Positions 7,537 to 17,493 of a stretch of 64,000 nt of DNA are shown here, piece after piece. Position 1 is the first letter of the stretch. Every line of letters starts with the position of its first letter. This stretch comes from Sva-07 sp963717385. GTDB taxonomy: Bacteria > Actinomycetota > Acidimicrobiia > Acidimicrobiales > Ilumatobacteraceae. The stretch covers positions 62,001 to 126,000 of the forward strand of contig CAVQWE010000011.1 in the NCBI GenBank assembly GCA_963717385.1. The letters are read 5' to 3'. The position numbers and the translations under genes are program-made. The notes beneath the pieces were generated by a model. The model made no database searches. It worked only from the letters and a program-made list of their open reading frames with translations, and was not told the DNA's origin.

Positions 7537-8691
7537 ATGAGCACGTTGATCCGCTCCGACGAGGCGGCCGAGATCCTCGGCGTGTCGAAGCCAACCCTGT
7601 ACGCCTACGTCAGCCGGGGGCGCCTCACCCGCACCACGGCGGCCGACGGCCGGACCTCACTGTTCGACCGCGACGAACTCGAGCAGCTGACCGAACGCAG
7701 CCGACGCTCGGCACCTGGGCCCCGGCCGACCATCGACGTGCAGATCAGATCGGACATCACGACGATGCACGAGAACGGCCTCGAGTTCCGCAGCCGCGAC
7801 GTCGTCGACCTCGTGTCTGATCATCACTTCGAGGACGTGGCCGAGCTGCTCTGGTCGGCCAGTTCGGGGACTGCGCCCGCCGACACCGCTTGGCCCAAGG
7901 CCGACGTCGACGATCTCGCTGCGCTCGGCCCGATCGACGATCTCGATGCCACGACGATCGGGCGTCTGGCGATCGCTGCGCACACGCTCGACGCACGACA
8001 CCGTCACGATGACGCGGCAACCGCTGCGCGCCGACTGCTCCTGGTGACTCCGACGCTCTTCGGGTCGAGGCGGCGGACGGGCGGCTACGCCCATCGGCTC
8101 GTCAGCGCGTGGCGGCCGCAGCCCAGCTCGGATCTCGTTGCGGCCGTGGACACCGCACTCGCGTTGCTCGCCGACCACGAACTCGCAACCAGCACCTTGG
8201 CCGTTCGAATCGCTGCGTCTGCGCGTACTACCCCGTTGGCAGCGATCGCCACCGGGCTCGCCTCGCTCGAAGGCGAGTTGCACGGCTCGGCGTCGGCGGC
8301 CGCACATCGTTTCCTCGACCGGTGCGCAACGCATGGCCCCGCCAGCTCGGTGGCCGAGCTTCGTGCTGCCCGGCAGCTCATCCCCGGCTTCGGGCACAAG
8401 GTGTACCGAGGCGTCGACCCGCGGTTCGATCCGCTGATCGACGCCATCCGCCCGCTCGACCGCACCGGACGGGGCGTCGCCGCGATCGACGAGGTGATCG
8501 CCGAGGTCGGCCGAACGCTCCCCCACCAACCGAATGTCGATCTGGCCCTTGGCGCGCTCACATGGATCGCCGGCCTCGATCCCGCCACCCCCATTTTCGC
8601 TGTCGCCCGAATTGCCGGCTGGGCCGCCCACTACATCGAGGAGCTCGACGAACCGCCGTTGCGCTTCCGCGGGGTCGCCCGGCCACGTTGA
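7537..8691 (+). CDS. Citrate synthase-like protein with N-terminal MerR/excisionase-type HTH
   Basis: A 384-residue protein. Residues 1-55 form an excisionase/MerR-like helix-turn-helix (SDEAAEILGVSKPTLYAYVSRGRL). The rest is a citrate synthase fold with all three catalytic positions recognisable: His249 in ELHGSASAAAH, His287 in PGFGHKVYRGVDPR and the Asp335 region in HQPNVDLALGAL. Canonical enzymes condense oxaloacetate with acetyl-CoA or propionyl-CoA. Here the fused DNA-binding domain suggests a metabolite-sensing regulator or a bifunctional enzyme. The central region is less conserved than in canonical CitA/GltA. It stands alone, divergent from gatC, with a 17-bp palindrome before it. 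Confidence 0.85.
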   Translation: MSTLIRSDEAAEILGVSKPTLYAYVSRGRLTRTTAADGRTSLFDRDELEQLTERSRRSAPGPRPTIDVQIRSDITTMHENGLEFRSRDVVDLVSDHHFEDVAELLWSASSGTAPADTAWPKADVDDLAALGPIDDLDATTIGRLAIAAHTLDARHRHDDAATAARRLLLVTPTLFGSRRRTGGYAHRLVSAWRPQPSSDLVAAVDTALALLADHELATSTLAVRIAASARTTPLAAIATGLASLEGELHGSASAAAHRFLDRCATHGPASSVAELRAARQLIPGFGHKVYRGVDPRFDPLIDAIRPLDRTGRGVAAIDEVIAEVGRTLPHQPNVDLALGALTWIAGLDPATPIFAVARIAGWAAHYIEELDEPPLRFRGVARPR

Positions 8692-8737
8692 TCCAACGGT
8701 GCCTGAGCGGGCGTCACCGGGGCTCAGTGCGTGATCA

Positions 8738-10846
8738 TCAGGCGAGCCGAGTGAGCGAGAACAGCACGGCAGATTCGGGATGCATCACCGGTGGGCGGAT
8801 GCCGTGAGCGGCGAGCTGACGGCCGGACAATTCGATGCCGTCGGTGAGCCACTCGGGCTGGGTGAGCGCCATGCCCCACCGTTCGTCGGGCAGGGCCACG
8901 TGCTCGACGCGGTACCGCGCATCGGGGTCGAGGCCAGGCAAGCGGAGCGCCGGCGGCGTGAGGCTCGGCGCAGTGGCGAGCTGTGCGAACGAGACGAGCC
9001 CCTCGGACCGATCGGCGGCAAACACGCCGTGGGCGCAGTATGCGGCTTCGGTGTCGAAGCGGACGACGTCGCCGCTGTGCAGTAACGGGCGGAAGTGTTT
9101 GTGTACGGAGATCGCCTGCGCCAGCGCAGCACGACGATCGTCGTCGAGGCGTGCCACGTTCCACTCGACACCGAGGTGCCCGAACAACGCTGTTGCTGCC
9201 CGGAAGGCCAAGGTGTGGACCCGTCCCGTGGTGTGGGCCCGGGTGGGTCCGATGTGGGCCCCCATCACCTCGGGCGGGATCAACATCGACGCGCCACGTT
9301 GGATGGTCTGACGTTCGAGCGCGTCGTTGCAGTCGCTGGTCCACACCCGTTCGGTGCGTCGCAGGATCTCGTGGTCGATGCGACCCCCGCCGCTCGCGCA
9401 CGACTCGAATTCGACCGCGGGGTGTCGTCGCCGCAACTCGTCGAGCAGCGCGTACAGCGCAACTGTTTGGGCGTGCGTGCCCGGCGCCCCGGTGGATCCG
9501 GATCCCTGTGCGTGGTCGCGGTTCATGTCCCACTTGACGTACGCGATGTCGTGGTCGGCGAGCAATGCGTCGAGCTGGCCGAGGATGTGTGCGAACGCAT
9601 CGGGGTGACCGAGGTCGAGCACCAGTTGGTTGCGGCCGAGCACCGGTTCGTAGCCGTCGGTGGTCAACGCCCAGTCGGGGTGCGCCCGATACAGGTCACT
9701 GTCGGTGTTGACCATCTCGGGTTCGACCCAGATCCCGAACTCCATGCCGAGCCCTGTGACGTGGTCGATCAGCGGCGCGAGGCCATCGGGGTACACGTCT
9801 GCAGACACCACCCAATCGCCGAGACCTGACGTGTCGTCACGGCGTGACCCGAACCACCCATCGTCGAGCACGAACCGTTCGATGCCGATCGACGCAGCAA
9901 CGTCTGCGAGCTCGCACAGCGTGTCGTGATCGTGGCGGAAGTAGACCGCCTCCCAGGTGTTCAACAACACCGGGCGCGGCGACGTCGGGTGTGCCGGTCT
10001 CTGCCGGGCTGCTCGGTGGAAGCCCCACGTTGCTGGCGTGAGCCCCTCGGACGAGTACACCCCCACGATGTCGGGCGTGGAGTACGACTCGCCCGGCTCC
10101 AGCACGACCTCGCCAGGATGGAGGAGTTCGCCGGCCTGCACGTAGCGGCGCCCGTCAGCGAGTCGCTCGGCCAACATCGTGTGGTTGCCACTCCACGCCA
10201 GGTGCACGCCATGGACCTCGCCGACCCATTCGCCGAAGCCCGCAGCCCCGGCGAACACCAGCGGCGGGTGTTCGTGCGAGGTGCGACCGCGGAGGTTCTC
10301 GGACACGACGGCGCCATGGTCCCAGGCGGAGCGGACAGGGTGGAACTCGCGTGCCCAGCGACCGTCGAACCGGAGCAGCTCGTCGGCGGTGTCGGGCAGC
10401 GGGAGGCTCACGGTCAGGGCGTCGAGCGAGTAGCGGCGATCGCCCACGTTGGCGACCGCGACCCGAACACCGAGGACGTCGCCGACCGAGATCGTGGTCG
10501 TCAGCGACAGTCCGGCGATCTCGTCGATCGCTTCGACCGTCAACACGCCGTCGACGACATGGTGCGCTGTGGGCACGAACCGCGGCGACCAGGCGCGGCC
10601 CCCGCCCCGACGACCGGCAATCCCCGGTCGTCCGACGAAACCATCGGCGTGCAGGGGTACGACGCTGATCGGCGCAACGGCACCCAAAGCGCCAGCCACG
10701 GTCGGCCGTCCGAGCGCTGACACGAACGCGCCGAGATCGGGGGCGTCACCGAGCGGCGCACCCCAATGGACGATCGTCGGGGTCGGAGTGGCGACGTCGA
10801 CGACAACGTCGAACGTGGCGCCTCGGAGGTGAATGAGTTCTGGCAC
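8738..10846 (-). CDS. Alpha-galactosidase, glycoside hydrolase family 36
   Basis: A 702-residue GH36 enzyme. The N-terminal beta-sandwich domain is followed by the catalytic barrel: ERFVLDDGWFGSR, GIWVEPEMVN, the nucleophile Asp in VKWDMNRDHAQGS (about residue 440), FESCASGGGRIDHEIL, and the acid/base Asp region RVWTSDCNDALERQ (about residue 503). It hydrolyses terminal alpha-galactosides such as raffinose or galactomannan side chains. No signal peptide is seen, so it is cytoplasmic and would work on imported oligosaccharides; a sugar-type ABC ATPase lies about 1 kb away. The start is GTG 10846, with GGAG nowhere obvious. Confidence 0.92.
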   Translation of the reverse strand: MPELIHLRGATFDVVVDVATPTPTIVHWGAPLGDAPDLGAFVSALGRPTVAGALGAVAPISVVPLHADGFVGRPGIAGRRGGGRAWSPRFVPTAHHVVDGVLTVEAIDEIAGLSLTTTISVGDVLGVRVAVANVGDRRYSLDALTVSLPLPDTADELLRFDGRWAREFHPVRSAWDHGAVVSENLRGRTSHEHPPLVFAGAAGFGEWVGEVHGVHLAWSGNHTMLAERLADGRRYVQAGELLHPGEVVLEPGESYSTPDIVGVYSSEGLTPATWGFHRAARQRPAHPTSPRPVLLNTWEAVYFRHDHDTLCELADVAASIGIERFVLDDGWFGSRRDDTSGLGDWVVSADVYPDGLAPLIDHVTGLGMEFGIWVEPEMVNTDSDLYRAHPDWALTTDGYEPVLGRNQLVLDLGHPDAFAHILGQLDALLADHDIAYVKWDMNRDHAQGSGSTGAPGTHAQTVALYALLDELRRRHPAVEFESCASGGGRIDHEILRRTERVWTSDCNDALERQTIQRGASMLIPPEVMGAHIGPTRAHTTGRVHTLAFRAATALFGHLGVEWNVARLDDDRRAALAQAISVHKHFRPLLHSGDVVRFDTEAAYCAHGVFAADRSEGLVSFAQLATAPSLTPPALRLPGLDPDARYRVEHVALPDERWGMALTQPEWLTDGIELSGRQLAAHGIRPPVMHPESAVLFSLTRLA

Positions 10847-10873
10847 GACGCCAGTTCACCACGCAGCGGGAGT

Positions 10874-11665
10874 TCAGCGGCTGATCTTGAGAATTCGTCG
10901 AGCACCGTTGGCGACCACTGCGAAGATCACCGCGCCGGCGACGAGGTCGGGGATCCCCGAGTCGGTGATCGCGACACCGAGAGCAGCGGCGATGACGAGT
11001 CCGTTCACCTTGATGTCGTTGGCCGTGAAGATCCAGCTGGCTTGCAGGTGTGCCTCGCCGGAACGGACCCGTTGCAACACGAGCAGCGTGGCGATGTTGC
11101 CAGCCGAGCGCGAGCACCGACATCACGATCATCGACGTCGGGTCGGGGAGTTCGTGGTCGGAGAAGAACCGGCGGAGCACCTCGGCGAGGCCGAACGCGG
11201 CAAGACCGAACTGGAGGTAGCCCGCTGAGACGTGCGAGTTGCTTCTTGCGTGCAGCTGCGGTGCCAACGGCAGCGAGGCTCAACGCATAGACGCTGGCGT
11301 CGGCCCCCATGTCGAGCGCGTCGGCGATCAGTCCCATCGAGCGACTGATCAGTCCGACGGCGAGCTCGCCGACGAAGAACCCGGCGTTGACGACGAACGC
11401 GAAGATCAACGCCTTGCGTTCTCGTCGGGTATCGGCGGCGGGGCCGATCTGGCTGGTGTCGTCGACGAAGAGTGGCACCGAGGTCGAGCGCCTGCAGTGC
11501 CGCGGTGATTGCGTGCGCGTCGCCGGTGTGGTCGATCAGCACGTCGCGTCGGTCGAGGTCGACCTCGATGCGATCGATGTGATCGACGTCGCCAAGCGCC
11601 ATTCGAACGAGCTGCTCCTCGGTGGGGCAGTCCATGGCGGCAACGTGGTAGCGGCTGACGGTCAT
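10874..11665 (-). CDS. Cation diffusion facilitator-type transporter with N-terminal HMA-like domain (three frameshifts as read)
   Basis: The conceptual protein is about 263 residues. The N-terminus (VAAMDCPTEEQLVRMALG...) is an HMA-like ferredoxin fold with a single metal-type Cys (MDCPTEE). Membrane segments follow: IFAFVVNAGFFVGELAVGLI, SMGLIADALDMGADASVYAL (the CDF helix 2 with Asp residues), SAGYLQFGLAAFGLAEVL, and IKVNGLVIAAALGVAITDSG near the end. Reading passes through four frames, with breaks near 11473, 11230 and 11105. It would export divalent or heavy-metal cations. The gene is either decayed or carries sequence errors; the net length is a multiple of three. Confidence 0.7.
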
Positions 11666-11876
11666 GAGGAACTCGGTGTCGTCTGGCCCGCACGGGCGCA
11701 GGTCGATGCGTTCGACCCGCTTGCGGTGAAGGCTCAGGGTACAACTCTCGCCGGTCGGCCGCTCGGGCCCCAGCGGGCTCGACACCGGCCAGAAGGGTGC
11801 CGCCAACCACCGCACCGAACGGTCATGATGGTCACAACAGGACACACGCCGACGACCAACGAACCAGGAGCACCGC

Positions 11877-12927
<1,051 letters not shown>

Positions 12928-12951
<24 letters not shown>

Positions 12952-13851
12952 GTGCCCGTCATCGAGTACCGCGTCATCGAGTATGCGTCGTGCGTCATCG
13001 AGCACCACGTCGTCGAGTGATCGCTCGTCGTCGAGCGGCACGTCGATGACCGGTTCGGCAATTGGGTGACGCCGCATCCATGCAAGCACCGCGACTCCAC
13101 CGACGATCGCCACGAGGGCAACCCACTGGTTGAAGCGAAGTCCGGCGATCTCGTCGGCACGATCGATGCGGAGACCCTCGACCCAGAACCGACCGATGCC
13201 GTAGCCGATGATGTACATGACGAACAGCTGGCCCGGGGCCGGACGGAACTTTCTGTCGATCCACAACAGCAGCAGACACAGGCCGAGACTCCACAGCGAT
13301 TCGTAGAGAAACGTTGGGTGGAACGTGGTGCCGAGCTCGTACAGCGCCGGCGGGTTGTCGATCTCGAGGCCCCACGGCAAGTCGGTGGGCCGGCCGTAGA
13401 GCTCTTGGTTGAAGTAGTTCCCCCACCGCCCGATCGCCTGGGCGAGCGGCACTGCAGGCGCGGCGCACGTTGCCGCAGCGGCGAGCGGAATGCCGCGCTT
13501 CTTCGTGAAGTACAACCCCACGGGAATCCCGAGGAGCAGACCCCCTGGAATGCCGAGTCCACCCTTCCAGATCATGGGGATCCGGCCGAGGTCGTCGGCA
13601 AACAGGTCCCAGTCGGTTGCCACGTGATAGAGCCGCGCGCCGATCACGCCGGCCAACACCGCCCAGATCGCGATCGAACTCGCATCGTCGCGGGTGCCGA
13701 TCTCGCGCTCTTCGAGGCGACGCCCGAACAGCCAGACCGCGGCGACCACACCGAGCGCGATCATCAATCCGTAGAGGTTCAGACTGAGCGGCCCGATGTC
13801 GATCGAGTTGAACGACGGGCTGGGAATTGATGCCAGCATCGCGGCGTACAT
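12928..13851 (-). CDS. lgt: Prolipoprotein diacylglyceryl transferase
   Basis: A 307-residue integral membrane enzyme with about seven helices. The Lgt signatures are GLGIPGGLLLGIPVG and QAIGRWGNYFNQELYGRPT, then FLYESLWSLG. It adds diacylglycerol to the lipobox Cys of prelipoproteins (three candidate substrates are encoded in this window). The start ATG 13851 shares one base with the hydrolase stop (TGATG). The cytoplasmic tail is unusual: an acidic stretch with repeated LDD/VLDDA units after the last helix. The 3' end overlaps the converging ABC ATPase gene by 24 bp. Confidence 0.95.
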
Positions 13852-14615
13852 CAGCCGGCGGTGACCCTGGCCACGAACTCGCCGGCCATGCGTTCGATGT
13901 CGGCTGCGTCGTAGTCCTGGGTGGCCACATGGAAGCTGCGCTCGAGCCACACATGGTCGACATCTCCGCCGTAGCTCGCAGCGAGGTGCTCGGAGTTCGC
14001 TGGTTCGACGACGTGGTCCTGGCGTGACGTGATGAGCAGCAGGGGCATCGTCAACTCGCCGTAGCGGTCGGTGATCGGCATCAAACCTTCACGCATGAAC
14101 GACAACAGCGGCCGAAGCGGCGCTCCGTCGTACGAGCTCTCCTGTACGTCGGGGTCGGCGATGTCGCCACCGATTGCTGGGGCGATCTCGGTGCCCTCGT
14201 CGACCATCTCCTGGATCATGTCGAGCACGGCCGCGTCTTGCGGCACGGTCGCCGGGTTGACAGCGACGAGGCCGACCACGTTCGACAGTTCGAACCCGGA
14301 CCACAGTGTGAGCGCACCGCCCATGCTGAGACCGATCACCACGATCTGCTCGACACGGTCGGCGAGTCGGGCGTGCGCAGCGCGCACCTCGCCGGTCCAG
14401 TCGGCCCAGCCGGTGGTGACCATGTCGTCGACCGTGGTGCCGTGGCCGGGCAGGCGGGGCATCTCGACGTGATGGCCGAGCTCGGCCAGCGCTTCGGAGA
14501 TCCCACGCATCGACGACGGGTTGCCGGTGAAGCCGTGAATCACCAGCGCTCCGACGCCGGTGGAACCCACGTGCGACATCGGTTCGGCTTCGGGGAGGAC
14601 GGCAGGTGCGGTCAT
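13851..14615 (-). CDS. Alpha/beta hydrolase, carboxylesterase/monoacylglycerol lipase type
   Basis: A 254-residue alpha/beta hydrolase resembling the Est30 carboxylesterases. The oxyanion region is VIHGFTGNPSSMRG, the nucleophile Ser lies in VVIGLSMGGALTLW, the acid Asp in ITSRQDHVV, and the His in ERSFHVATQDYD. It probably cleaves short-chain esters or monoacylglycerols. It lies between the ferredoxin and lgt genes on one strand with gaps of 9 nt and a 1-nt overlap, so the three are likely co-transcribed. Confidence 0.88.
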   Translation of the reverse strand: MTAPAVLPEAEPMSHVGSTGVGALVIHGFTGNPSSMRGISEALAELGHHVEMPRLPGHGTTVDDMVTTGWADWTGEVRAAHARLADRVEQIVVIGLSMGGALTLWSGFELSNVVGLVAVNPATVPQDAAVLDMIQEMVDEGTEIAPAIGGDIADPDVQESSYDGAPLRPLLSFMREGLMPITDRYGELTMPLLLITSRQDHVVEPANSEHLAASYGGDVDHVWLERSFHVATQDYDAADIERMAGEFVARVTAG

Positions 14616-14624
14616 GTCGCAAAG

Positions 14625-14936
14625 CTACCGGTACGGGTCGTCTGGCCCGTTCGGTTCGTCCCACCAGTCCTCGGGGACCGCCGTCGCCTGCCAATCAGGG
14701 TCAGGGTAGATGCAGTCGACCGGGCAGGCGGGAAGGCACTTGTCGCAGCCGCTGCACAGCTCGGGCACGATGATCACATCGGCGCCATGGTTGAAGATCG
14801 CCCCGAAGTGTGGCGGGCAGTGGCGCAGGCACGCATCGCAGTTGATGCACTCGTCCATCTCGATCCGCAGCGGCACGTTCTGCCACTTGTCGTTGCGGGT
14901 CCGTGAGGCGATGCGATCGTCGCGGGTGGCGGCCAT
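14625..14936 (-). CDS. Ferredoxin with two 4Fe-4S motifs
   Basis: A 103-residue protein. CINCDACLRHCPPH and CSGCDKCLPACPVDCI are two CxxCxxCxxxCP clusters, with an insertion between them. The tail DDWWDEPNGPDDPYR-like acidic end is common in actinobacterial bacterial-type ferredoxins. It is a cytoplasmic electron carrier; its partner is unknown. It is probably the first gene of the run with the hydrolase and lgt. Confidence 0.9.
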   Translation of the reverse strand: MAATRDDRIASRTRNDKWQNVPLRIEMDECINCDACLRHCPPHFGAIFNHGADVIIVPELCSGCDKCLPACPVDCIYPDPDWQATAVPEDWWDEPNGPDDPYR

Positions 14937-15021
14937 CGCGGCTCACGGTAGTTGCCTGCACCGGCCTGCAATCGACCGGACGGTCTTGACCGACGGGTCA
15001 AGTTTCGGTTGGACTGTCGAG

Positions 15022-15639
15022 GTGACCGCAGACCGCCTCGCCGCAGCCGACGAGCGTCAACACACAGAACACGGTCTGGAACGCAAACAACAACTCCTCG
15101 ATGCCGCCGGCGAACTGTTCGCCGCTCGGGGCTACTCGGCAACTCGGATCGCCGACATCTGCCAGGCAGCGGGTGTGGCAAAGGGGCTCTTCTACTGGTA
15201 CTTCCCCACCAAGGGGGCGCTGTTCGCCGAGCTGGTTCGAACGATGCGACTGCGCCTCCGGCGAGCTCAGGGCACCGCCATGGACCCAAACGCCGACGCT
15301 GTTGCCCGGATCGCCGACGGCGCTGAGGCCAGTGTGCGATTCATGGCCGACCACGCGGCGTACTTCGCGCTGCTCGACGTCGAACGCAGCGACCCCGAAG
15401 TGGCCGACGTGCTCGCCGAAGGCGCCGGCGTCTACCTCGACGACGTCCGACGACTGGTCGAGGACGGCCAACGCGCTGGCACGATTGCGGATGCACCGTC
15501 CGATCTCGTGGCCGTCGGCGTGCTCGGAACCGTGTCGTCGTTCTCGAACTCGTACCGCAACGGCCGACTCGGGGAAGCAACAACCGTCGACGATCTTGCG
15601 ATCTTCGTACGGCGCTGGGTGATCAACGCGCTTCGTTGA
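15022..15639 (+). CDS. TetR/AcrR family transcriptional regulator
   Basis: A 205-residue regulator with a clear N-terminal HTH (LLDAAGELFAARGYSATRIADICQAAGVAKGLFYWYFPTKG split over about residues 25-65) and a variable ligand domain. GTG 15022 was taken as start, with GAGG just upstream. It is the reverse neighbour of the ferredoxin gene and overlaps the converging HD-GYP gene by 17 bp. Its target is not evident. Confidence 0.87.
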   Translation: MTADRLAAADERQHTEHGLERKQQLLDAAGELFAARGYSATRIADICQAAGVAKGLFYWYFPTKGALFAELVRTMRLRLRRAQGTAMDPNADAVARIADGAEASVRFMADHAAYFALLDVERSDPEVADVLAEGAGVYLDDVRRLVEDGQRAGTIADAPSDLVAVGVLGTVSSFSNSYRNGRLGEATTVDDLAIFVRRWVINALR

Positions 15640-17359
15640 CCGCTTCGAGATCGGGATACCGCGCCACGAGGACCTGCCCGAACGCCTCGACCAGCTCCGG
15701 GTCGAATTGCGTGCCGGCACCCGACACCACGAATCGGAACGCCTCGCCACGGGTCCACTCGCGTTTGTACACCCGACGCGTTGCGAGCGAGTCGAACACG
15801 TCAGCGATGGCCACGATCCGGCCCGACAGCGGAATCGACGAACCGTCGAGGCCATTCGGGTAGCCCGATCCGTCCCACCATTCGTGGTGGGACCACGCCG
15901 CCTCGGCGGCAAGCGCGAAGAGTGGAGTCGACACACCGGACAGCAACCGACGACCGAACACCGTGTGCTGTTTGATCTCGTCGAATTCCTCCACCGTCAG
16001 CGGGCCGGGCTTGAGCAACAACCGGTCGTTCACCGCCACCTTGCCGATGTCGTGCAAACGTGCCGCGAGCCGGAGCTGTTCGCACCACTGCGGTTGCTGC
16101 CCGATCGCATGACCGATCTCGGCTGCGAGGTCGGCCACGCCATCGGTGTGACGGGTGGTGTTGCCACCGCGCACCTCGGCGAGCGCTGCCAATCGCTCGT
16201 AGGCCTCGAGGTGATACGCGTCGACATCGGTGTGATCGGCCGCGTAGTCCTCGATGAGTCCCGAGGTGGTCAGCCGAGTGATCTGCCCGAGGCGACGTGC
16301 GTTCTCGTTGTCGTGGGCAACTCGCAGCGTCCGGATCCGCAGATCCGCGGCGTCGGCTGACACCTCGCGGTGCAGCGCGAAGTGGCGCTCTCGATGCTCG
16401 AGCGCCTCTGATGGACGCCCGGACTGTTTGTAGGCCACCGCCAGCAGATCGTGGAGTTCCAGTTCGAGTTCTCGATGGTCGGTGCGGTCGGCGAGATCGA
16501 GCCCAGCGAGCAACAACACGATCGCCTGGTCGACACGACCACTGCGCAGCGCGACGCGGCCCTCCGACACGATCACGCCCAACTGCTCGGTCACCAACAA
16601 CGAGTCGCCGGACTGCGCACGATCGGTCCAGCTCGAACGCGCCTCGTCGAAGCAGGTGTCAGCCGCAGACGGATCACCGAGACCGGCGTGGGCCTCGGCC
16701 AGGTCGGCGAGCAGACTGCCGACGAGTTGTGGCGCTTCGACACGCGCGAGTTCCACCGCACGCGTGCCGAGCTCGATGGCGATTGGATACTCGCCTCGAC
16801 GACCGCGGATGCGGGCGAGGTTGCCGAGCACCATTGCGTCGACGTCTGGCCGCGCAAGCGCCTCGTTGACTGCAAGCGCTGTCTCGTAGTTGTCGATCGC
16901 CTGTTCGTAGTCGCCCATCGATTGATAGACCGCAGCCACGGTGTGCAGGATGCGACCCTCGTCGACGACGTGATCGGTCGACCGGTAGACCTCGAGCGCA
17001 TGCTGGCAGCATTCGAGCGCCTCGGAATAGTTGCTCGCCTGGTAGTGGACCACACCGATCAGGTGCAGCGACCAGGCGACGGTCAGGCTGACCTCGTTCG
17101 GCCGGGCCAACTCGATGGCTTCGCTCGCGAGCGCGAACGCATCCTGCGATCGGCCCTGCTGATGGGCGATCGACGCCAGGTGATAGAGCGCTTGGGCCTC
17201 GAGCGTGTGCTGCGAATACGTGCGGGCGAGCACGCGTGCCTCGAGCGCGAGACGGTTCGACCGATCGGAGTCGGACACTCGCCAACGGGCGGCATCATCG
17301 AGCAGTGAGCACATCCGCTGATGCGCAACCTCCTCGGCGGCTGTCGCTGACTCTTGCAC
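15623..17359 (-). CDS. TPR-repeat HD-GYP domain protein, putative cyclic-di-GMP phosphodiesterase
   Basis: A 578-residue protein. Residues about 15-330 are tetratricopeptide-like helical repeats (for example ALYHLASIAHQQGRSQDAFA and YQSMGDYEQAIDNYETALAV). The C-terminal HD-GYP domain has RLHDIGKVAVND (about 438), then HHEWWDGSGYPNGLDG (about 497) and GRIVAIADVFDSL. HD-GYP enzymes hydrolyse cyclic di-GMP to GMP; the GYP motif is intact here. No membrane segment or receiver domain is seen, so TPR-mediated protein contacts probably control it. GTG 17359 follows GAGAGGA. A stable hairpin lies 23 nt upstream. Confidence 0.85.
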   Translation of the reverse strand: MQESATAAEEVAHQRMCSLLDDAARWRVSDSDRSNRLALEARVLARTYSQHTLEAQALYHLASIAHQQGRSQDAFALASEAIELARPNEVSLTVAWSLHLIGVVHYQASNYSEALECCQHALEVYRSTDHVVDEGRILHTVAAVYQSMGDYEQAIDNYETALAVNEALARPDVDAMVLGNLARIRGRRGEYPIAIELGTRAVELARVEAPQLVGSLLADLAEAHAGLGDPSAADTCFDEARSSWTDRAQSGDSLLVTEQLGVIVSEGRVALRSGRVDQAIVLLLAGLDLADRTDHRELELELHDLLAVAYKQSGRPSEALEHRERHFALHREVSADAADLRIRTLRVAHDNENARRLGQITRLTTSGLIEDYAADHTDVDAYHLEAYERLAALAEVRGGNTTRHTDGVADLAAEIGHAIGQQPQWCEQLRLAARLHDIGKVAVNDRLLLKPGPLTVEEFDEIKQHTVFGRRLLSGVSTPLFALAAEAAWSHHEWWDGSGYPNGLDGSSIPLSGRIVAIADVFDSLATRRVYKREWTRGEAFRFVVSGAGTQFDPELVEAFGQVLVARYPDLEAVNEAR

Positions 17360-17381
17360 TCGCGTGTCCTCTCGCACTGCC

Positions 17382-17401
17382 CACCGGAGTCCGCTCCGGT
17401 G
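17382..17401 (-). promoter_or_regulatory. Hairpin in the leader of the HD-GYP gene
   Basis: CACCGGAG (17382-17389) pairs perfectly with CTCCGGTG (17394-17401) around a 4-nt loop, 23 nt upstream of GTG 17359. It may influence translation or act as an operator; nothing more can be said. Confidence 0.35.
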
Positions 17402-17493
17402 ACGCCACCCGAACGTACTGCCCCTCGCTGGGGCCGGGCCAGGATCAGAACGAATCTTGAACAAGACCAGACCGGCACGAAGCCTCGACCACT

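Noticed and set aside
8695..8735. Terminator between citrate synthase and alpha-galactosidase (CTGAGC ... GGCTCAG)
   Set aside because: Only six pairs with a 13-nt loop; not convincing enough to list as a feature.
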